DNA of 64,000 nucleotides from Lachnospiraceae bacterium (GTDB taxonomy: Bacteria > Bacillota > Clostridia > Lachnospirales > Lachnospiraceae). How positions within the stretch are numbered: the first letter of the stretch is position 1; the number at the start of each line of letters is the position of its first letter. Location of the stretch: NCBI GenBank assembly GCA_017612555.1, contig JAGAFR010000053.1, positions 116,869-180,868 of the forward strand, in the 5' to 3' direction. Below are positions 9,707 to 19,130 of the stretch, one piece after another. The translations under genes were made by a program, and so were the position numbers. The notes beneath the pieces were generated by a model. The model had not been told where the DNA came from. It saw nothing but the letters and a program-made list of their open reading frames with translations, and searched no databases.

Positions 9707-10456
9707 CTATCCTATGATCAGCTTTCCCATCTCAACGATCATGCACTCAAACAGATAAAACCTGCTGTAACCGTTTCTCCTGTATATCCCGTATTTGGTC
9801 CTGATGCTTGATACGGCCCCACGGATCGATCTGCTGTGACTGACCCCGTTCATCGAAAAATCAGCTATGACTTTGTTCACCACTGTTGTCTTTACGTTAT
9901 CACGTTTGAGACGAAGTATCAGATCGTAGTCGTCATGGATCGTATCTGTCCTGTATCTGTACCGGTCATAGACCCTCCGGGCGATAAAAGTCGTCGGATG
10001 GTTCCAGTCCCGGCTCGTGGCATACTTTCTGTTGCGGCTGTGCTTGACAAAACTGCGTCCGTCCGGAAGCACCATTCTGACATCAGCGTAGAACAGATCG
10101 AACGGATCGTTGGCATACTCAGCCGCGACCACATCGAGAGCACACGGCTCGTACCTGTCATCACTGTTTATTATCCCGACCACGTCACCGGAAGCTCTTT
10201 CCACTCCCTTGTTCATCGCATCATATATGCCCTCATCGGGCTCGCTTAAAACGATGAGTCTGATGCCTTTATCCCTAAACTCCTGCTCATATCCGTTTAT
10301 CAGAGCGATCGTATCATCGGAAGATGCACCGTCGATCACGATGTACTCGAAAGGTGCATGAGTCTGATCAAGAACAGACCTTACGGTATCGGCTATGGTC
10401 GATGCCGAATTGTATGTGGGAGTTACTATGGAGATCCTGATCTCATCTTTGTTCAT
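9707..10456 (-). CDS. GT-A glycosyltransferase, GT2 family
   Basis: This 249-residue protein has the GT2 start ISIVTPTYNSASTI, the nucleotide-binding VIDGASSDDT segment, and the metal-binding INSDD (DxD-like) motif; GIYDAMNKG is typical of the WcaE/WcaA-like group. It overlaps the upstream sugar-transferase gene by ATGA. It is expected to add one sugar to the lipid-linked repeat; donor unknown. Confidence 0.9.
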   Translation of the reverse strand: MNKDEIRISIVTPTYNSASTIADTVRSVLDQTHAPFEYIVIDGASSDDTIALINGYEQEFRDKGIRLIVLSEPDEGIYDAMNKGVERASGDVVGIINSDDRYEPCALDVVAAEYANDPFDLFYADVRMVLPDGRSFVKHSRNRKYATSRDWNHPTTFIARRVYDRYRYRTDTIHDDYDLILRLKRDNVKTTVVNKVIADFSMNGVSHSRSIRGAVSSIRTKYGIYRRNGYSRFYLFECMIVEMGKLIIG

Positions 10457-11823
10457 CTCTTATTCCCGTGATCCGGCTGCGCCTCAAATGCACTTGTGCT
10501 GTCTTCTGCCTTGAACAGTACGAGTATCGTCTGGAACAGGAGCTGAATGTCCTTTACAAGGCTGTAGTTTTCTATATACATAAGATCGAGCATGAGCTTG
10601 TCTCTTGATGATGTGTTATATTTCCCGTATATCTGAGCGTATCCGGTAAGACCGGCTTTCATCCTGAGCCTGTATCGGAATTCGGGAAGTTCCTTTTCGT
10701 AGTCCGCGACATTTTCGAGCATTTCGGGACGGGGGCCCACAAGGCTCATATCACCCTTTAATATGTTCACGAACTGCGGAAGCTCATCTATCCTGTATTT
10801 TCTGAGGATCCTTCCGACCCGGGTCACCCGGTCATCGTCCTCTGTGGACGAATAATTCTCAACGTTTTCCCGCATCGTGCGAAATTTGATTATCTCAAAT
10901 ACCCTTCCGTGCACCGTTGCTCTCTTCTGTCTGAAGAAAATGCTTCCGCCGTCATTTCTTTTGATGCAAATGGCGGATATGATCATGATGGGGCTCGTGA
11001 TGACAAGAGCCACAAACGATATGACAGTATCCATAAGACGCTTTACAAGCCTTTGCTCAAATGTGATCATGTGGTATCTCGTTGAGAACATGGAAATGTC
11101 ATCAACGATCACCGGTCTGGCATTTTGTTCAAGGATATCGGCTATATGGGGGTTGAAATAAATATTCTTGAGATTCTGATAACAGAAATCCACTATCCCC
11201 GTTCTTTCTTCGACGGGAAGCTCATACATGACCATCGTATCCGCTGCGACCATTTTATTCTCAAGGTCCGGATCGTCGTATGATACTATCCCGGATATCT
11301 CATATTTCTTTTCAAAAGATGACAGTGCCGCCGCGATCCTTCCGGCATTTTTAATGTCCCCGGTGATGATAAGACATTTTTCCTTGGGATTTATCCAGAA
11401 ATAAAAAACCTCACCGGCATATGACAGGAGGCAGATAATGAATATCTGTATGATGATCACAAGAAAAAGGATCCCAATGTTCTCGAGCCTGAACGTTGTA
11501 TTGTTCGCCTCGTTGGTCTTCATGATGGACAATTCGAGATAAGTGATCAGATCCGTTATGAAAAGAGTGATGGAAACACTGAGTGCGACCTGGGGCCATC
11601 TGCGGTTTCCCGCATCGTATCTTCCGTACATGAAAGTCAGAAGGATGAGCATGATCGCGAATGTCGACAGCGTGACCGCCGCCGTTCTTGACAGTGATGT
11701 GATCTCGGGATTATCGATGGAGAACATGAGAAAGAAAACCGCCAGACACAGCACGTACAATACCAGCTCTATGAGAAACACTATGGAATGTTGAAATTTG
11801 GTACAGAACTTGTGCAGTCTCAT
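10453..11823 (-). CDS. Polyprenyl-phosphate sugar-1-phosphate transferase, WbaP/WcaJ-like (first of three)
   Basis: Starts a repeat unit by moving a sugar-1-phosphate from a nucleotide sugar to undecaprenyl phosphate. It has 456 residues. Four N-terminal membrane helices lie in residues 1-135, then a Rossmann-like domain starting [14 protein letters not shown] membrane-dipping helix follows (about 260-285), then the catalytic domain with [13 protein letters not shown] (the Asp-Glu pair) and [11 protein letters not shown]. The order is that of large WbaP-type enzymes. The ATG directly follows the stop of the downstream-numbered GT4 gene. Hexose-1-phosphate specificity cannot be told from sequence. 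Confidence 0.93.
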   Translation of the reverse strand: MRLHKFCTKFQHSIVFLIELVLYVLCLAVFFLMFSIDNPEITSLSRTAAVTLSTFAIMLILLTFMYGRYDAGNRRWPQVALSVSITLFITDLITYLELSIMKTNEANNTTFRLENIGILFLVIIIQIFIICLLSYAGEVFYFWINPKEKCLIITGDIKNAGRIAAALSSFEKKYEISGIVSYDDPDLENKMVAADTMVMYELPVEERTGIVDFCYQNLKNIYFNPHIADILEQNARPVIVDDISMFSTRYHMITFEQRLVKRLMDTVISFVALVITSPIMIISAICIKRNDGGSIFFRQKRATVHGRVFEIIKFRTMRENVENYSSTEDDDRVTRVGRILRKYRIDELPQFVNILKGDMSLVGPRPEMLENVADYEKELPEFRYRLRMKAGLTGYAQIYGKYNTSSRDKLMLDLMYIENYSLVKDIQLLFQTILVLFKAEDSTSAFEAQPDHGNKR

Positions 11824-13290
11824 TTACATCCCCTCGTATACTTCCCTTATATACTCCTCAAACCTGACTTCCCTGTCATACAGCCTTGCATGTTTAACAC
11901 AGTCTGCCGACGTATAGGCAATGCCTTTTTGTGACAGTATCGTATCTATGGCTGCAACAACTCCCTGGACGGAGTTACGCTCCACGGCTATACCGCACGT
12001 GTCATCTATCGTCTCGGCGCTTCCCCCCGATCTGTATGTGATCACGGGAGTGCCACATGCTATCGCCTCGATGTTGGTCGTGGGGAAGGTATCTTCAAGC
12101 GTAAGATTGACGTATATATCCGCCATCGAATAAAGTGCGGCCAACTGCTCAACACTGTCCGTATGACCTATCCCTATTATGGAATCCGGAAGCGATGACA
12201 ACTGCTCATCATCAAGTCCCACAAGAACTATAACGCATCTTTCGTTTATGAGCTTTGACAGGTTAACGAACTGCTGAAGTCCCTTTCTCGTACGCCATGG
12301 GTTCGCCACTCCGAGAAGCACGTTCTTGTTGCGAAGGTTCAGACTGTTCCTGAGCCTGAACACCAGATTATCATCTCTTCTTTCCTCATCAACGGGATGA
12401 AATACCGACAGATCTATCCCCGTCGGGACCACTACGGTGTGATACTCTCCCATGAATGACTGCTCCACACGGGATTTAAGCCACGCCGACGGTGTTACAA
12501 GAGTCATGTTTTCAAAGCCGGTAAACAGTTCCTTCTTGTCAGCGTAGTTCCTCTGGGAATTGTCCTTCCCTATCGATTTGGGATACTCGGCAAGCTGCTC
12601 GCATGAGTAGCATCCGTTTATCCATTTCGTGCATCCGATGTACTCAAAATGCGAACAATGTCCCGTAAACGTCCAACAGTCATGGAGAGTCCATATCACC
12701 CTGATATCCGTTTTTTTAAGATATTCAAAGAGAACACGGATATTCAGATAATACCCATGAACGTTATGAAGATGTATTATATCGGGCGCAAATTCCTCTA
12801 TCACATTTATGAACTGCACAGTGGCGCTCTTGGAATAGAAGCCGTGGCGGTCAGTCAGTCTCGACAGTCCTCCGTGTATATATACATCTATGTCCTGACC
12901 TATCCTGTAGGCGTTCATTCCTTCCGGATGAGTATCGCGTCCGTATGCCACCATACACTCATATCCGTTGGCCGTAAGCGTATTATAAAGGCCTTCAACA
13001 AGTCTTCCCACCGATCCGGTGCCCACTACCGTGTTGACAAGCATAACCCTTCTCGTCTCAAGGTGGTTGAGCATTCTTCCGACCTTTTTTGCCTCTTTTG
13101 TGTAAAGTATTTCGGGCTCGGGTTCGCCAAGCTTCTGTCCGATATAAGAATTCTCTATGTTATTGTCAAGAGAGACGACGGAAATGTCATTCTGCGCCAT
13201 GATCATTTCCTGTCTTTCGCGCTCCTGTCTCTCTTCCTCAAGCCTCCTTGCTTCGGCAAGGGGATCTGCGGCAATGTGTCTTCTTTTCAT
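11824..13290 (-). CDS. GT-B glycosyltransferase, GT4 family, with a charged N-terminal extension
   Basis: The GT4 fold begins near residue 80 (RRVMLVNTVVGTGSVGRL). HLHNVHGYYLN and LHDCWTFTGHCSH are hallmarks of the WcaC-like colanic acid transferase group, and EDTFPTTNIEAIACG supplies the donor site. Total length is 488. Residues 1-75 are an unusual extension with a Glu/Arg-rich likely coiled coil (around 14-30). The ATG at 13290 has only a weak SD. An internal ATG at MAQND (about residue 31) has AGGA 7 bases upstream and could be the true start. Donor unknown. Confidence 0.88.
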   Translation of the reverse strand: MKRRHIAADPLAEARRLEEERQERERQEMIMAQNDISVVSLDNNIENSYIGQKLGEPEPEILYTKEAKKVGRMLNHLETRRVMLVNTVVGTGSVGRLVEGLYNTLTANGYECMVAYGRDTHPEGMNAYRIGQDIDVYIHGGLSRLTDRHGFYSKSATVQFINVIEEFAPDIIHLHNVHGYYLNIRVLFEYLKKTDIRVIWTLHDCWTFTGHCSHFEYIGCTKWINGCYSCEQLAEYPKSIGKDNSQRNYADKKELFTGFENMTLVTPSAWLKSRVEQSFMGEYHTVVVPTGIDLSVFHPVDEERRDDNLVFRLRNSLNLRNKNVLLGVANPWRTRKGLQQFVNLSKLINERCVIVLVGLDDEQLSSLPDSIIGIGHTDSVEQLAALYSMADIYVNLTLEDTFPTTNIEAIACGTPVITYRSGGSAETIDDTCGIAVERNSVQGVVAAIDTILSQKGIAYTSADCVKHARLYDREVRFEEYIREVYEGM

Positions 13291-13301
13291 CTATCCGGTC
13301 T

Positions 13302-14963
13302 TCAGTTATCCTGGTTATCATCCGTATCATCAAGTATCAGTCTGATGACGCGCTCGTATCCTTTTGAAAAATCTTTCAAAAGCTGCAGTTTTCTCATCTC
13401 TTTTCGCACGTTCGGCGTTGAGATGAGCCATTCTATCGTTGATATCACGGTTTCATCATCGGTATCGGTCCCGACTCCGAGATTGATGAATCCGTTCTGT
13501 ATCCCGGCAAATACATGTCTTGCCTCCCGCTCGTTCTGGGCCAGCACTATTGCGGGAACTCCCATGCTCGCAAGCTCGTAAACGGTACGTCCCTGACTCG
13601 TTATCGCAAGATCCATCCGGTTCATGTAGGAGCTTACGCGCTTAACATCTTTGTAGACAAATACGTTATCGTCTTCACTCGTTACTATCCTGTCGGAATA
13701 CGGGTACGCAAACCCGAGAAGGAAATGAAACTTTACGCTCGGATGATCGCGATGCAGTTTTTTACATATCCCGTACAGTCTTCCGGTAAGATCCGAAGGA
13801 TCCGCTCCTCCGAATATGACAAGGACATTTTCCGCTTTTTCGCAGAACTCTTTTGGCTGTTCTTCCAAAAACTCGTCCCTGATGCAGAAATATTTGCTCC
13901 CGTAATACTCGTTATGGAGCTTATCACCCTTTTCATAAAGTGCGTTTATGACCGCATCGGCATATTTGGCACCGGGTCCCACATCCTCGAAATTCACAAC
14001 ACGCTTTGCATATTTTGTGACCATCTGCATGTATTCGCTTGAGGTGTCGAGAATATCGTTTATCAGTATATCCGGCTTCTCCTTTGCAAGTATCCGTTCA
14101 AAATCGCTGTCATCTTTTATCCTGATGACATCAAAATTCGATTCGGTGATCTTCTCTATACCTATATCCGAATCGTCCGATGCCGCAAATACCACCTCAT
14201 GGCCGGTAAGCTTATATGCAAGTGTAAGACATCTGTATACATGCCCCATACCGACTGCGCGCTTTCCGACAGTGCGGAACATTATCCTCTTCCTCTTTAA
14301 TATGTTCTCGCACAGTACCCAGTCCGAGTACGTATCGATATCCACGGCTTCATCTTCCGATATCTCGAATATGCTTACCCGCGCGCCTATACGTGCATGT
14401 TCGCTCACACACTCTCTTCTGGTTATCAGAAAGCCACCGGTCTCGATATAGTTGGGAGGGAGCTCCTGTGAATTAAGACGCTTTTCATAGTTCTTAACGT
14501 ATTCTCCGTTCTTATCCACTCCCCATGACAGATGCGGCTTGTTCGTAGCCGACAGCACGGTGTCAAAATCATGGGACGCAAAATACTCCATCGCCTTTTT
14601 GATCGTGGCAGCCTTTAATGTCGGACTGGTTGCCTGCATCGTTATGACAAGGTCGTATGTTTTTCCCTTTTCGGATTCCATATGACAGACGGCGTGATGT
14701 ATTACGGGGTCGAGTGTGACCGAATCCGTTGCAAGTTCGGCAGGTCTTGCTATGACCTCTACGCCGCGCTTTTTTACTATCCCGCCGAGTTCTTCGTCAT
14801 CGGTGGATACTGCTATATCAACTTCAAATCCCGGCATGTCGCAAAGAGACTTGGCATTTTCTATGGAGTAGACTATGAGCGGCTTTCCGCACATGATCCT
14901 CACATTCTTTCTCGGTATTCTCTTTGAACCGCCTCTTGCCGGTATGACAATAAGTGTTTTCAT
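13302..14963 (-). CDS. Fusion protein: CMP-nonulosonate synthetase (NeuA/PseF-like) plus PseG-like nucleotide-sugar hydrolase
   Basis: One 553-residue frame with two enzyme domains. Residues 1-222 are a cytidylyltransferase: CTP loop IPARGGSKRIPRKN (7-20), MQATSP (109-114), and the metal-binding VDIDTYSDW (207-215). Residues 227-545 resemble PseG/SpsG, a GT-B-fold hydrolase that removes UDP from a diacetamido-trideoxy sugar. GMGHVYRCLTLA holds the expected active-site His (about 241), and the second half has VIFGGADPSDLT and ITSQGRTVYELASMG. The usual Arg-x-Asp after the domain start reads RTVGKR here. The protein could both free the sugar before NeuB and activate the product after it. The exact nonulosonate is unknown. 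Confidence 0.85.
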   Translation of the reverse strand: MKTLIVIPARGGSKRIPRKNVRIMCGKPLIVYSIENAKSLCDMPGFEVDIAVSTDDEELGGIVKKRGVEVIARPAELATDSVTLDPVIHHAVCHMESEKGKTYDLVITMQATSPTLKAATIKKAMEYFASHDFDTVLSATNKPHLSWGVDKNGEYVKNYEKRLNSQELPPNYIETGGFLITRRECVSEHARIGARVSIFEISEDEAVDIDTYSDWVLCENILKRKRIMFRTVGKRAVGMGHVYRCLTLAYKLTGHEVVFAASDDSDIGIEKITESNFDVIRIKDDSDFERILAKEKPDILINDILDTSSEYMQMVTKYAKRVVNFEDVGPGAKYADAVINALYEKGDKLHNEYYGSKYFCIRDEFLEEQPKEFCEKAENVLVIFGGADPSDLTGRLYGICKKLHRDHPSVKFHFLLGFAYPYSDRIVTSEDDNVFVYKDVKRVSSYMNRMDLAITSQGRTVYELASMGVPAIVLAQNEREARHVFAGIQNGFINLGVGTDTDDETVISTIEWLISTPNVRKEMRKLQLLKDFSKGYERVIRLILDDTDDNQDN

Positions 14964-16414
14964 GCTTTTATTCCCGAAATGCGCTTTTTTACATAAGTTA
15001 TCAGCGTAATTATATCACTTCTGTTTATAAATGCCAAAACAGCACCAAATACTATTGCAACACCATATCTGATCATCGTCATGCGAAGAGTGCCTTCGTA
15101 CAGGAACAGGAACATACAGCCGATGGCCGTGTATACTGCCATGGAGGCGAACATATACAGGTCATCGTATACCTTCTGCTTCAGCACAAATCTGACCATG
15201 ACAAAGTGCATGATCATAAGTATCAGATAGCTTGCAAGCGTTGTATAAGCAGCCGCAATATAGCCGTATATGGGGATCAGGGTTATGTTCAGTATATAGT
15301 TTATGAGCGCTGCGGCACATGACCCTATGGCGATGATGGGCGTCTTCTTGCAGAATATCTCCACGTTTACGTAGTTCGTATAGAAGTACTGTGCCAGTGT
15401 CCCGAGAACTATCGGCGGAACGACATACTTTGCCACCCAGTAGGTGCTGTTTGATATGGCAAGGAGCATCAGAGCCTCAGGCGCAACTACGATAAAGACC
15501 ATCGACAGGAATGTCCCAAGCTTAACAAGCTTCTTCTGTACCTGTCTTATCCTGTCTGCCCCACCGTTATAAAGCGTCTCGTTAAACCACGGAAGCCACG
15601 CCTGTCCTATCGCGTTTGTGAAGATCATAAGCAGCGTTGCGAACGAGTAGCCGAACGTATACAGACCCGCATCAGCATCGGAACATATATCCTTGATCAT
15701 TATCCTGTCCATCTGGGCCAGAAGGATCAGTGCAAGAGCATGGGGGATCATCGGAAGACCGATCTTCAGCGCGTATATCCAGTACTCTTTTTTGTAGAAA
15801 ACCTTTCCCCTTACAATGAAGGTGATATAAAAGACTATTCCCATAACGGCAGTAGGGATTATCACGCCCAGGATCTTTCCGATATACCGGTTATCATTAA
15901 AGACGAGCATCAGCGTGATGGACAGTGCGACCTGGCCGACGCATGTAACTGCGGAGATCAGTATGTTTTCTTTATACCGGTATTCATAACGGCATTTCTG
16001 CATCATGTACTCGACCGACGGAGAAACGCACAGATATGCAAACAGACCTACCGCAAGCGGTACTTCATAGTGGATCCAAGCCGAAAGGGACTGCCTGAAT
16101 ATGAAAGCCAGAATGAGCAGTATAAAACCGCAGGAACTTGACAGCCCCTGCAGCGCGGACATATATTCATCGAATTTATCTTTAAAATCAAGCTTGGCCC
16201 GTCCGATCGAATAGACTACACACAGACAGGCAAATACATTGAACACATCGATCCAGGAATTATACGTGTTTGCCTTACCGTACTCGGCATTTGTGAGCAT
16301 TCCCGTATAAATAGGAGTAGTGATTATCGAAACAGCCCGCAGCGAGACATTCGCTATCGTGTACCATATGCTCGATCTGACAGCCAGGCTGCCTTTACTC
16401 TTATCGTCGCTCAT
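14960..16414 (-). CDS. Wzx-type polysaccharide flippase (second of three)
   Basis: This 484-residue protein is hydrophobic throughout. SSIWYTIANVSLRAVSIIT followed by TPIYTGMLTNAEYGKAN is the N-terminal signature of the flippase family, and WLPWFNETLYNG in the middle is also typical. It overlaps both neighbours by ATGA (NeuB-type synthase upstream, fusion gene downstream), so it is translated with the nonulosonate genes. It may move a unit carrying that acid; this is inference from position. Confidence 0.9.
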   Translation of the reverse strand: MSDDKSKGSLAVRSSIWYTIANVSLRAVSIITTPIYTGMLTNAEYGKANTYNSWIDVFNVFACLCVVYSIGRAKLDFKDKFDEYMSALQGLSSSCGFILLILAFIFRQSLSAWIHYEVPLAVGLFAYLCVSPSVEYMMQKCRYEYRYKENILISAVTCVGQVALSITLMLVFNDNRYIGKILGVIIPTAVMGIVFYITFIVRGKVFYKKEYWIYALKIGLPMIPHALALILLAQMDRIMIKDICSDADAGLYTFGYSFATLLMIFTNAIGQAWLPWFNETLYNGGADRIRQVQKKLVKLGTFLSMVFIVVAPEALMLLAISNSTYWVAKYVVPPIVLGTLAQYFYTNYVNVEIFCKKTPIIAIGSCAAALINYILNITLIPIYGYIAAAYTTLASYLILMIMHFVMVRFVLKQKVYDDLYMFASMAVYTAIGCMFLFLYEGTLRMTMIRYGVAIVFGAVLAFINRSDIITLITYVKKRISGIKA

Positions 16415-17484
16415 GATCCAAGCATGTTCTCCTGCAGTATAGTATCATCCGCTATATCGACAGCCGCAGTCTTTCCCACTATCGTATCTATCCGGTCCGG
16501 GCTGATGCCGGTCCCGGGGCGCTTAAACGTGAGCATGTCTTTGGTGATCACCGTGCCCTTCGGAATACTCCCGTATGCTACGATCGATCTTCTCGCATTC
16601 GCTCTTGCCGCGCTCTCGGTATCAAGGCTTACAAGATCTCCCTTTCCCCTGATCATATCCATCCTCTCTATCGCGGCAAGTATGGCGCGAGCGTCGCCCG
16701 GGTCCATGGCATGATAGTGGTCGTTACCCTTCAATGTCTTATCAAGGGTAAAGTGTTTTTCCACAAGAACGGCTCCGAGATTATATGCTGTTTTTATCAC
16801 ATCGCAGTCATCCGTAGGTTTTGTATGATCCGAGTACCCGATATACACATCGGGGAAACGCGTTTTGAGGGATGCGATCTTGAGAAGATTGGCATCTTCA
16901 AGCGGAGTCGGATACTCGAGAACACAGTGCAGCAGAGTTATCGGTGCATCGGTCTTATTCCTTATCGCCGTAACCGCGCGCTCTATCTCATCTTCATTTG
17001 ATGCTCCCACCGACAGCAGTATCGGTTTACCCTTGGCTGCCTGATATTCGATAAAGGGTATGTTGGACAGATCGGAAGATGATATCTTGTATACGTTCAT
17101 CAGCTCATCAAGATAATCAGCCGATTCAAAGTCAAATGCCGTGGACAAAAACTCCACTCCCACCTCATCCGAGTATTCTTTGAGCTGTCTGTACTCATCG
17201 TATCCGAATGAATCAAACTTCGTAAACAGTTCGTACTGCGATCTCGTAGGTTCCTCGGTGATATCCCAGTAATACGGGCTGTCCTTTGCGGCAAGAGTTC
17301 CCGCTTTATACGTCTGGAATTTTACCGCATGTATACCGGCATCTGCCGCGGACTTCACCATAAGCTTTGCGGCATCCATGTTTGTGATGCCGCGCTGCTT
17401 TGCTATATCATAATAATTGACTCCGATCTCCGCGATGAGCACAAACCTTCCCGCGCGGAGTCTTTCCATTATCACACTCTTCAT
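16411..17484 (-). CDS. N-acylneuraminate-type (nonulosonate) synthase, NeuB/PseI/LegI family
   Basis: Condenses a six-carbon amino sugar with phosphoenolpyruvate to give a nine-carbon sialic-acid-like sugar. The TIM-barrel domain shows LIAEIGVNYY, VKFQTYKAGTL, STAFDFESADYL, KISSSDLSNIPFIE, IGYSDHT and VEKHFTLDK. The last 65 residues form the SAF antifreeze-like lid (ARRSIVAYGSIPKGTVITKDM). Reading from 17484 gives 357 residues; AGAGG lies 7 bases before this ATG, a better distance than for the ATGs at 17490 or 17523. Sequence alone does not separate Neu5Ac, pseudaminic and legionaminic synthases; no PseB/PseC/PseH or LegB/LegC/LegH set is visible nearby. Confidence 0.93.
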   Translation of the reverse strand: MKSVIMERLRAGRFVLIAEIGVNYYDIAKQRGITNMDAAKLMVKSAADAGIHAVKFQTYKAGTLAAKDSPYYWDITEEPTRSQYELFTKFDSFGYDEYRQLKEYSDEVGVEFLSTAFDFESADYLDELMNVYKISSSDLSNIPFIEYQAAKGKPILLSVGASNEDEIERAVTAIRNKTDAPITLLHCVLEYPTPLEDANLLKIASLKTRFPDVYIGYSDHTKPTDDCDVIKTAYNLGAVLVEKHFTLDKTLKGNDHYHAMDPGDARAILAAIERMDMIRGKGDLVSLDTESAARANARRSIVAYGSIPKGTVITKDMLTFKRPGTGISPDRIDTIVGKTAAVDIADDTILQENMLGS

Positions 17485-17486
17485 CG

Positions 17487-19130
17487 TCATACCTCTTTGG
17501 GGATAATATCGGATATAAAACATCCGTCCTGTTTAGCTTTAAGATAACGTTCGTATCCTTTTTCATAGAACTCGATGAGTTCATTCAGCATATCGTCAAA
17601 TTCCTGTGTGCGCTCCTTTTTGCCCGAGAATATATCATCCGCATCATTCATGAGCTCAAATATCTTAACAGGGCTTCCCGCGCGCTTTACCGCCTCTACA
17701 TAGCATGCGGCTGAATGAAGCGAATCTACCGGTCCGAATGAAAGTATCGCTCCCCGAAGTTCATCAAACGATCTGATCCTTGTGATACCGTCGATGAGTG
17801 CGAAAGGTACGTCACCGAATATGATCGATCTTTTTCCGAGAAGCGCCGCCTCGTATGCCGCGGTTCCGGTTATCGTTATGACACCTTTTGCGTTTACTAT
17901 CCACGGCTTGGGATCCTTGTAATAGTTGATCTGGACCAGCCGGACGTTATGTATCTCTTTGACTTTTTTATAGAACTCAAACCCTCTTTCGCCGAGCATC
18001 GCCTGATGCTCCTTGACGTAAAGCTTCCAACCGATGGGAAGAGCCTTTGATACCTGCTCTATAAGGTTAAGTTCATCGACATAGTACGATGCCTTTACGA
18101 ACACCGATGATTCCGGTATCAGGTGGAGCGGCATGTAGACATAGTCCTCTCCCTCAACCGGGTCTTCAAAGTATTTATTCTTACCGTACAGATACCTCTT
18201 CTTGAGTTCCTCTTCAAGGTAGTATCGTATGTACGGCATTGACGGAGCATAGAGCATCGGGCTCTTTTTCTTGAGCGCAAGATTTTTCTTCCTGATGTCC
18301 ATGTCATAGAAGTATTCGAGCTTTCCATGCATCACGCGGGCTATCCATATGAGGCTGTCCTTCTCATACTTGGATGTAACGGAACCCGCGAATTCCTTGT
18401 TCATTATGGAATTCTCACGGCGGTAATCCTCAACATACTTTATGCTCTCTTCGATGTCTTTTTCGGGAAGCGCCTTGATCTCATTGAACAGATCAACGAA
18501 ATACGGATCTATCGCAAACGCATTCTGAAAGCTGGGATATTTGTAATAGCCAAGCTTGGAATACTCTATCGTCATGCACGGTATCTTCTTTTTGTAACAG
18601 ACTTCGCACAGGATCGTGCGCTGCAGTTCCGCATTGTCGGTATCAAATATCACATCGGGTTTGAATTCTTCAATAAGGCCGATGATCTTTTTGTAATTCA
18701 GTTCCAGCCAGTAAAGGTTTTCAGCGTAGCTTGTGACTTTCCAGTACATGCGCCAATGATAATGCCTCGTGTTCATCTGGGAACTCATCAGCTGCATGTT
18801 CAGATTTTTGTAATGACTGTACTGGCTGTCGATCATGTTAAGATAGTCAATGTCGTACGGCGTGCTGCTTTTTGACAGCCCGTCAATGAACTGCTCACAT
18901 ATGTCCCTGACATCGTAAAGCTTTATGTCCGGAACGAGCTTTTTGAATTCGTAATACGTATGCTCGTTATAATATGTCTTGCTGTAACTGCATTCACTCG
19001 ACATTATGAAAAAAGCCGCGATCTCATTGTCAGCCTTCAGCTTCTCGGCCAGAAACCACAGAGGCTTGGAGTACGTCTCACGGCATATCATGAGTATTCT
19101 TTTGTTCTTGAAAATCGATTCTTTGACCAT
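17487..19130 (-). CDS. Capsule polysaccharide synthesis-like protein, possible GT-B transferase
   Basis: This 547-residue protein without membrane helices is not confidently assigned. The C-terminal half reads YVKEHQAM, then PWIVNAKGVITITGTAAYEAALLG, then KRSIIFGDVPF. This layout matches the Capsule_synth (KpsC/KpsS-like, beta-Kdo transferase) fold, where a His-containing loop and a GT(A/G)xxEAxxxG loop bind the CMP-sugar donor. The N-terminal half has no motif I recognise. It begins at an ATG sharing one base with the stop of the GT2 gene upstream and is followed by the NeuB-type gene. A transferase for a CMP-activated acid would fit; this is inference. Confidence 0.6.
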   Translation of the reverse strand: MVKESIFKNKRILMICRETYSKPLWFLAEKLKADNEIAAFFIMSSECSYSKTYYNEHTYYEFKKLVPDIKLYDVRDICEQFIDGLSKSSTPYDIDYLNMIDSQYSHYKNLNMQLMSSQMNTRHYHWRMYWKVTSYAENLYWLELNYKKIIGLIEEFKPDVIFDTDNAELQRTILCEVCYKKKIPCMTIEYSKLGYYKYPSFQNAFAIDPYFVDLFNEIKALPEKDIEESIKYVEDYRRENSIMNKEFAGSVTSKYEKDSLIWIARVMHGKLEYFYDMDIRKKNLALKKKSPMLYAPSMPYIRYYLEEELKKRYLYGKNKYFEDPVEGEDYVYMPLHLIPESSVFVKASYYVDELNLIEQVSKALPIGWKLYVKEHQAMLGERGFEFYKKVKEIHNVRLVQINYYKDPKPWIVNAKGVITITGTAAYEAALLGKRSIIFGDVPFALIDGITRIRSFDELRGAILSFGPVDSLHSAACYVEAVKRAGSPVKIFELMNDADDIFSGKKERTQEFDDMLNELIEFYEKGYERYLKAKQDGCFISDIIPKEV

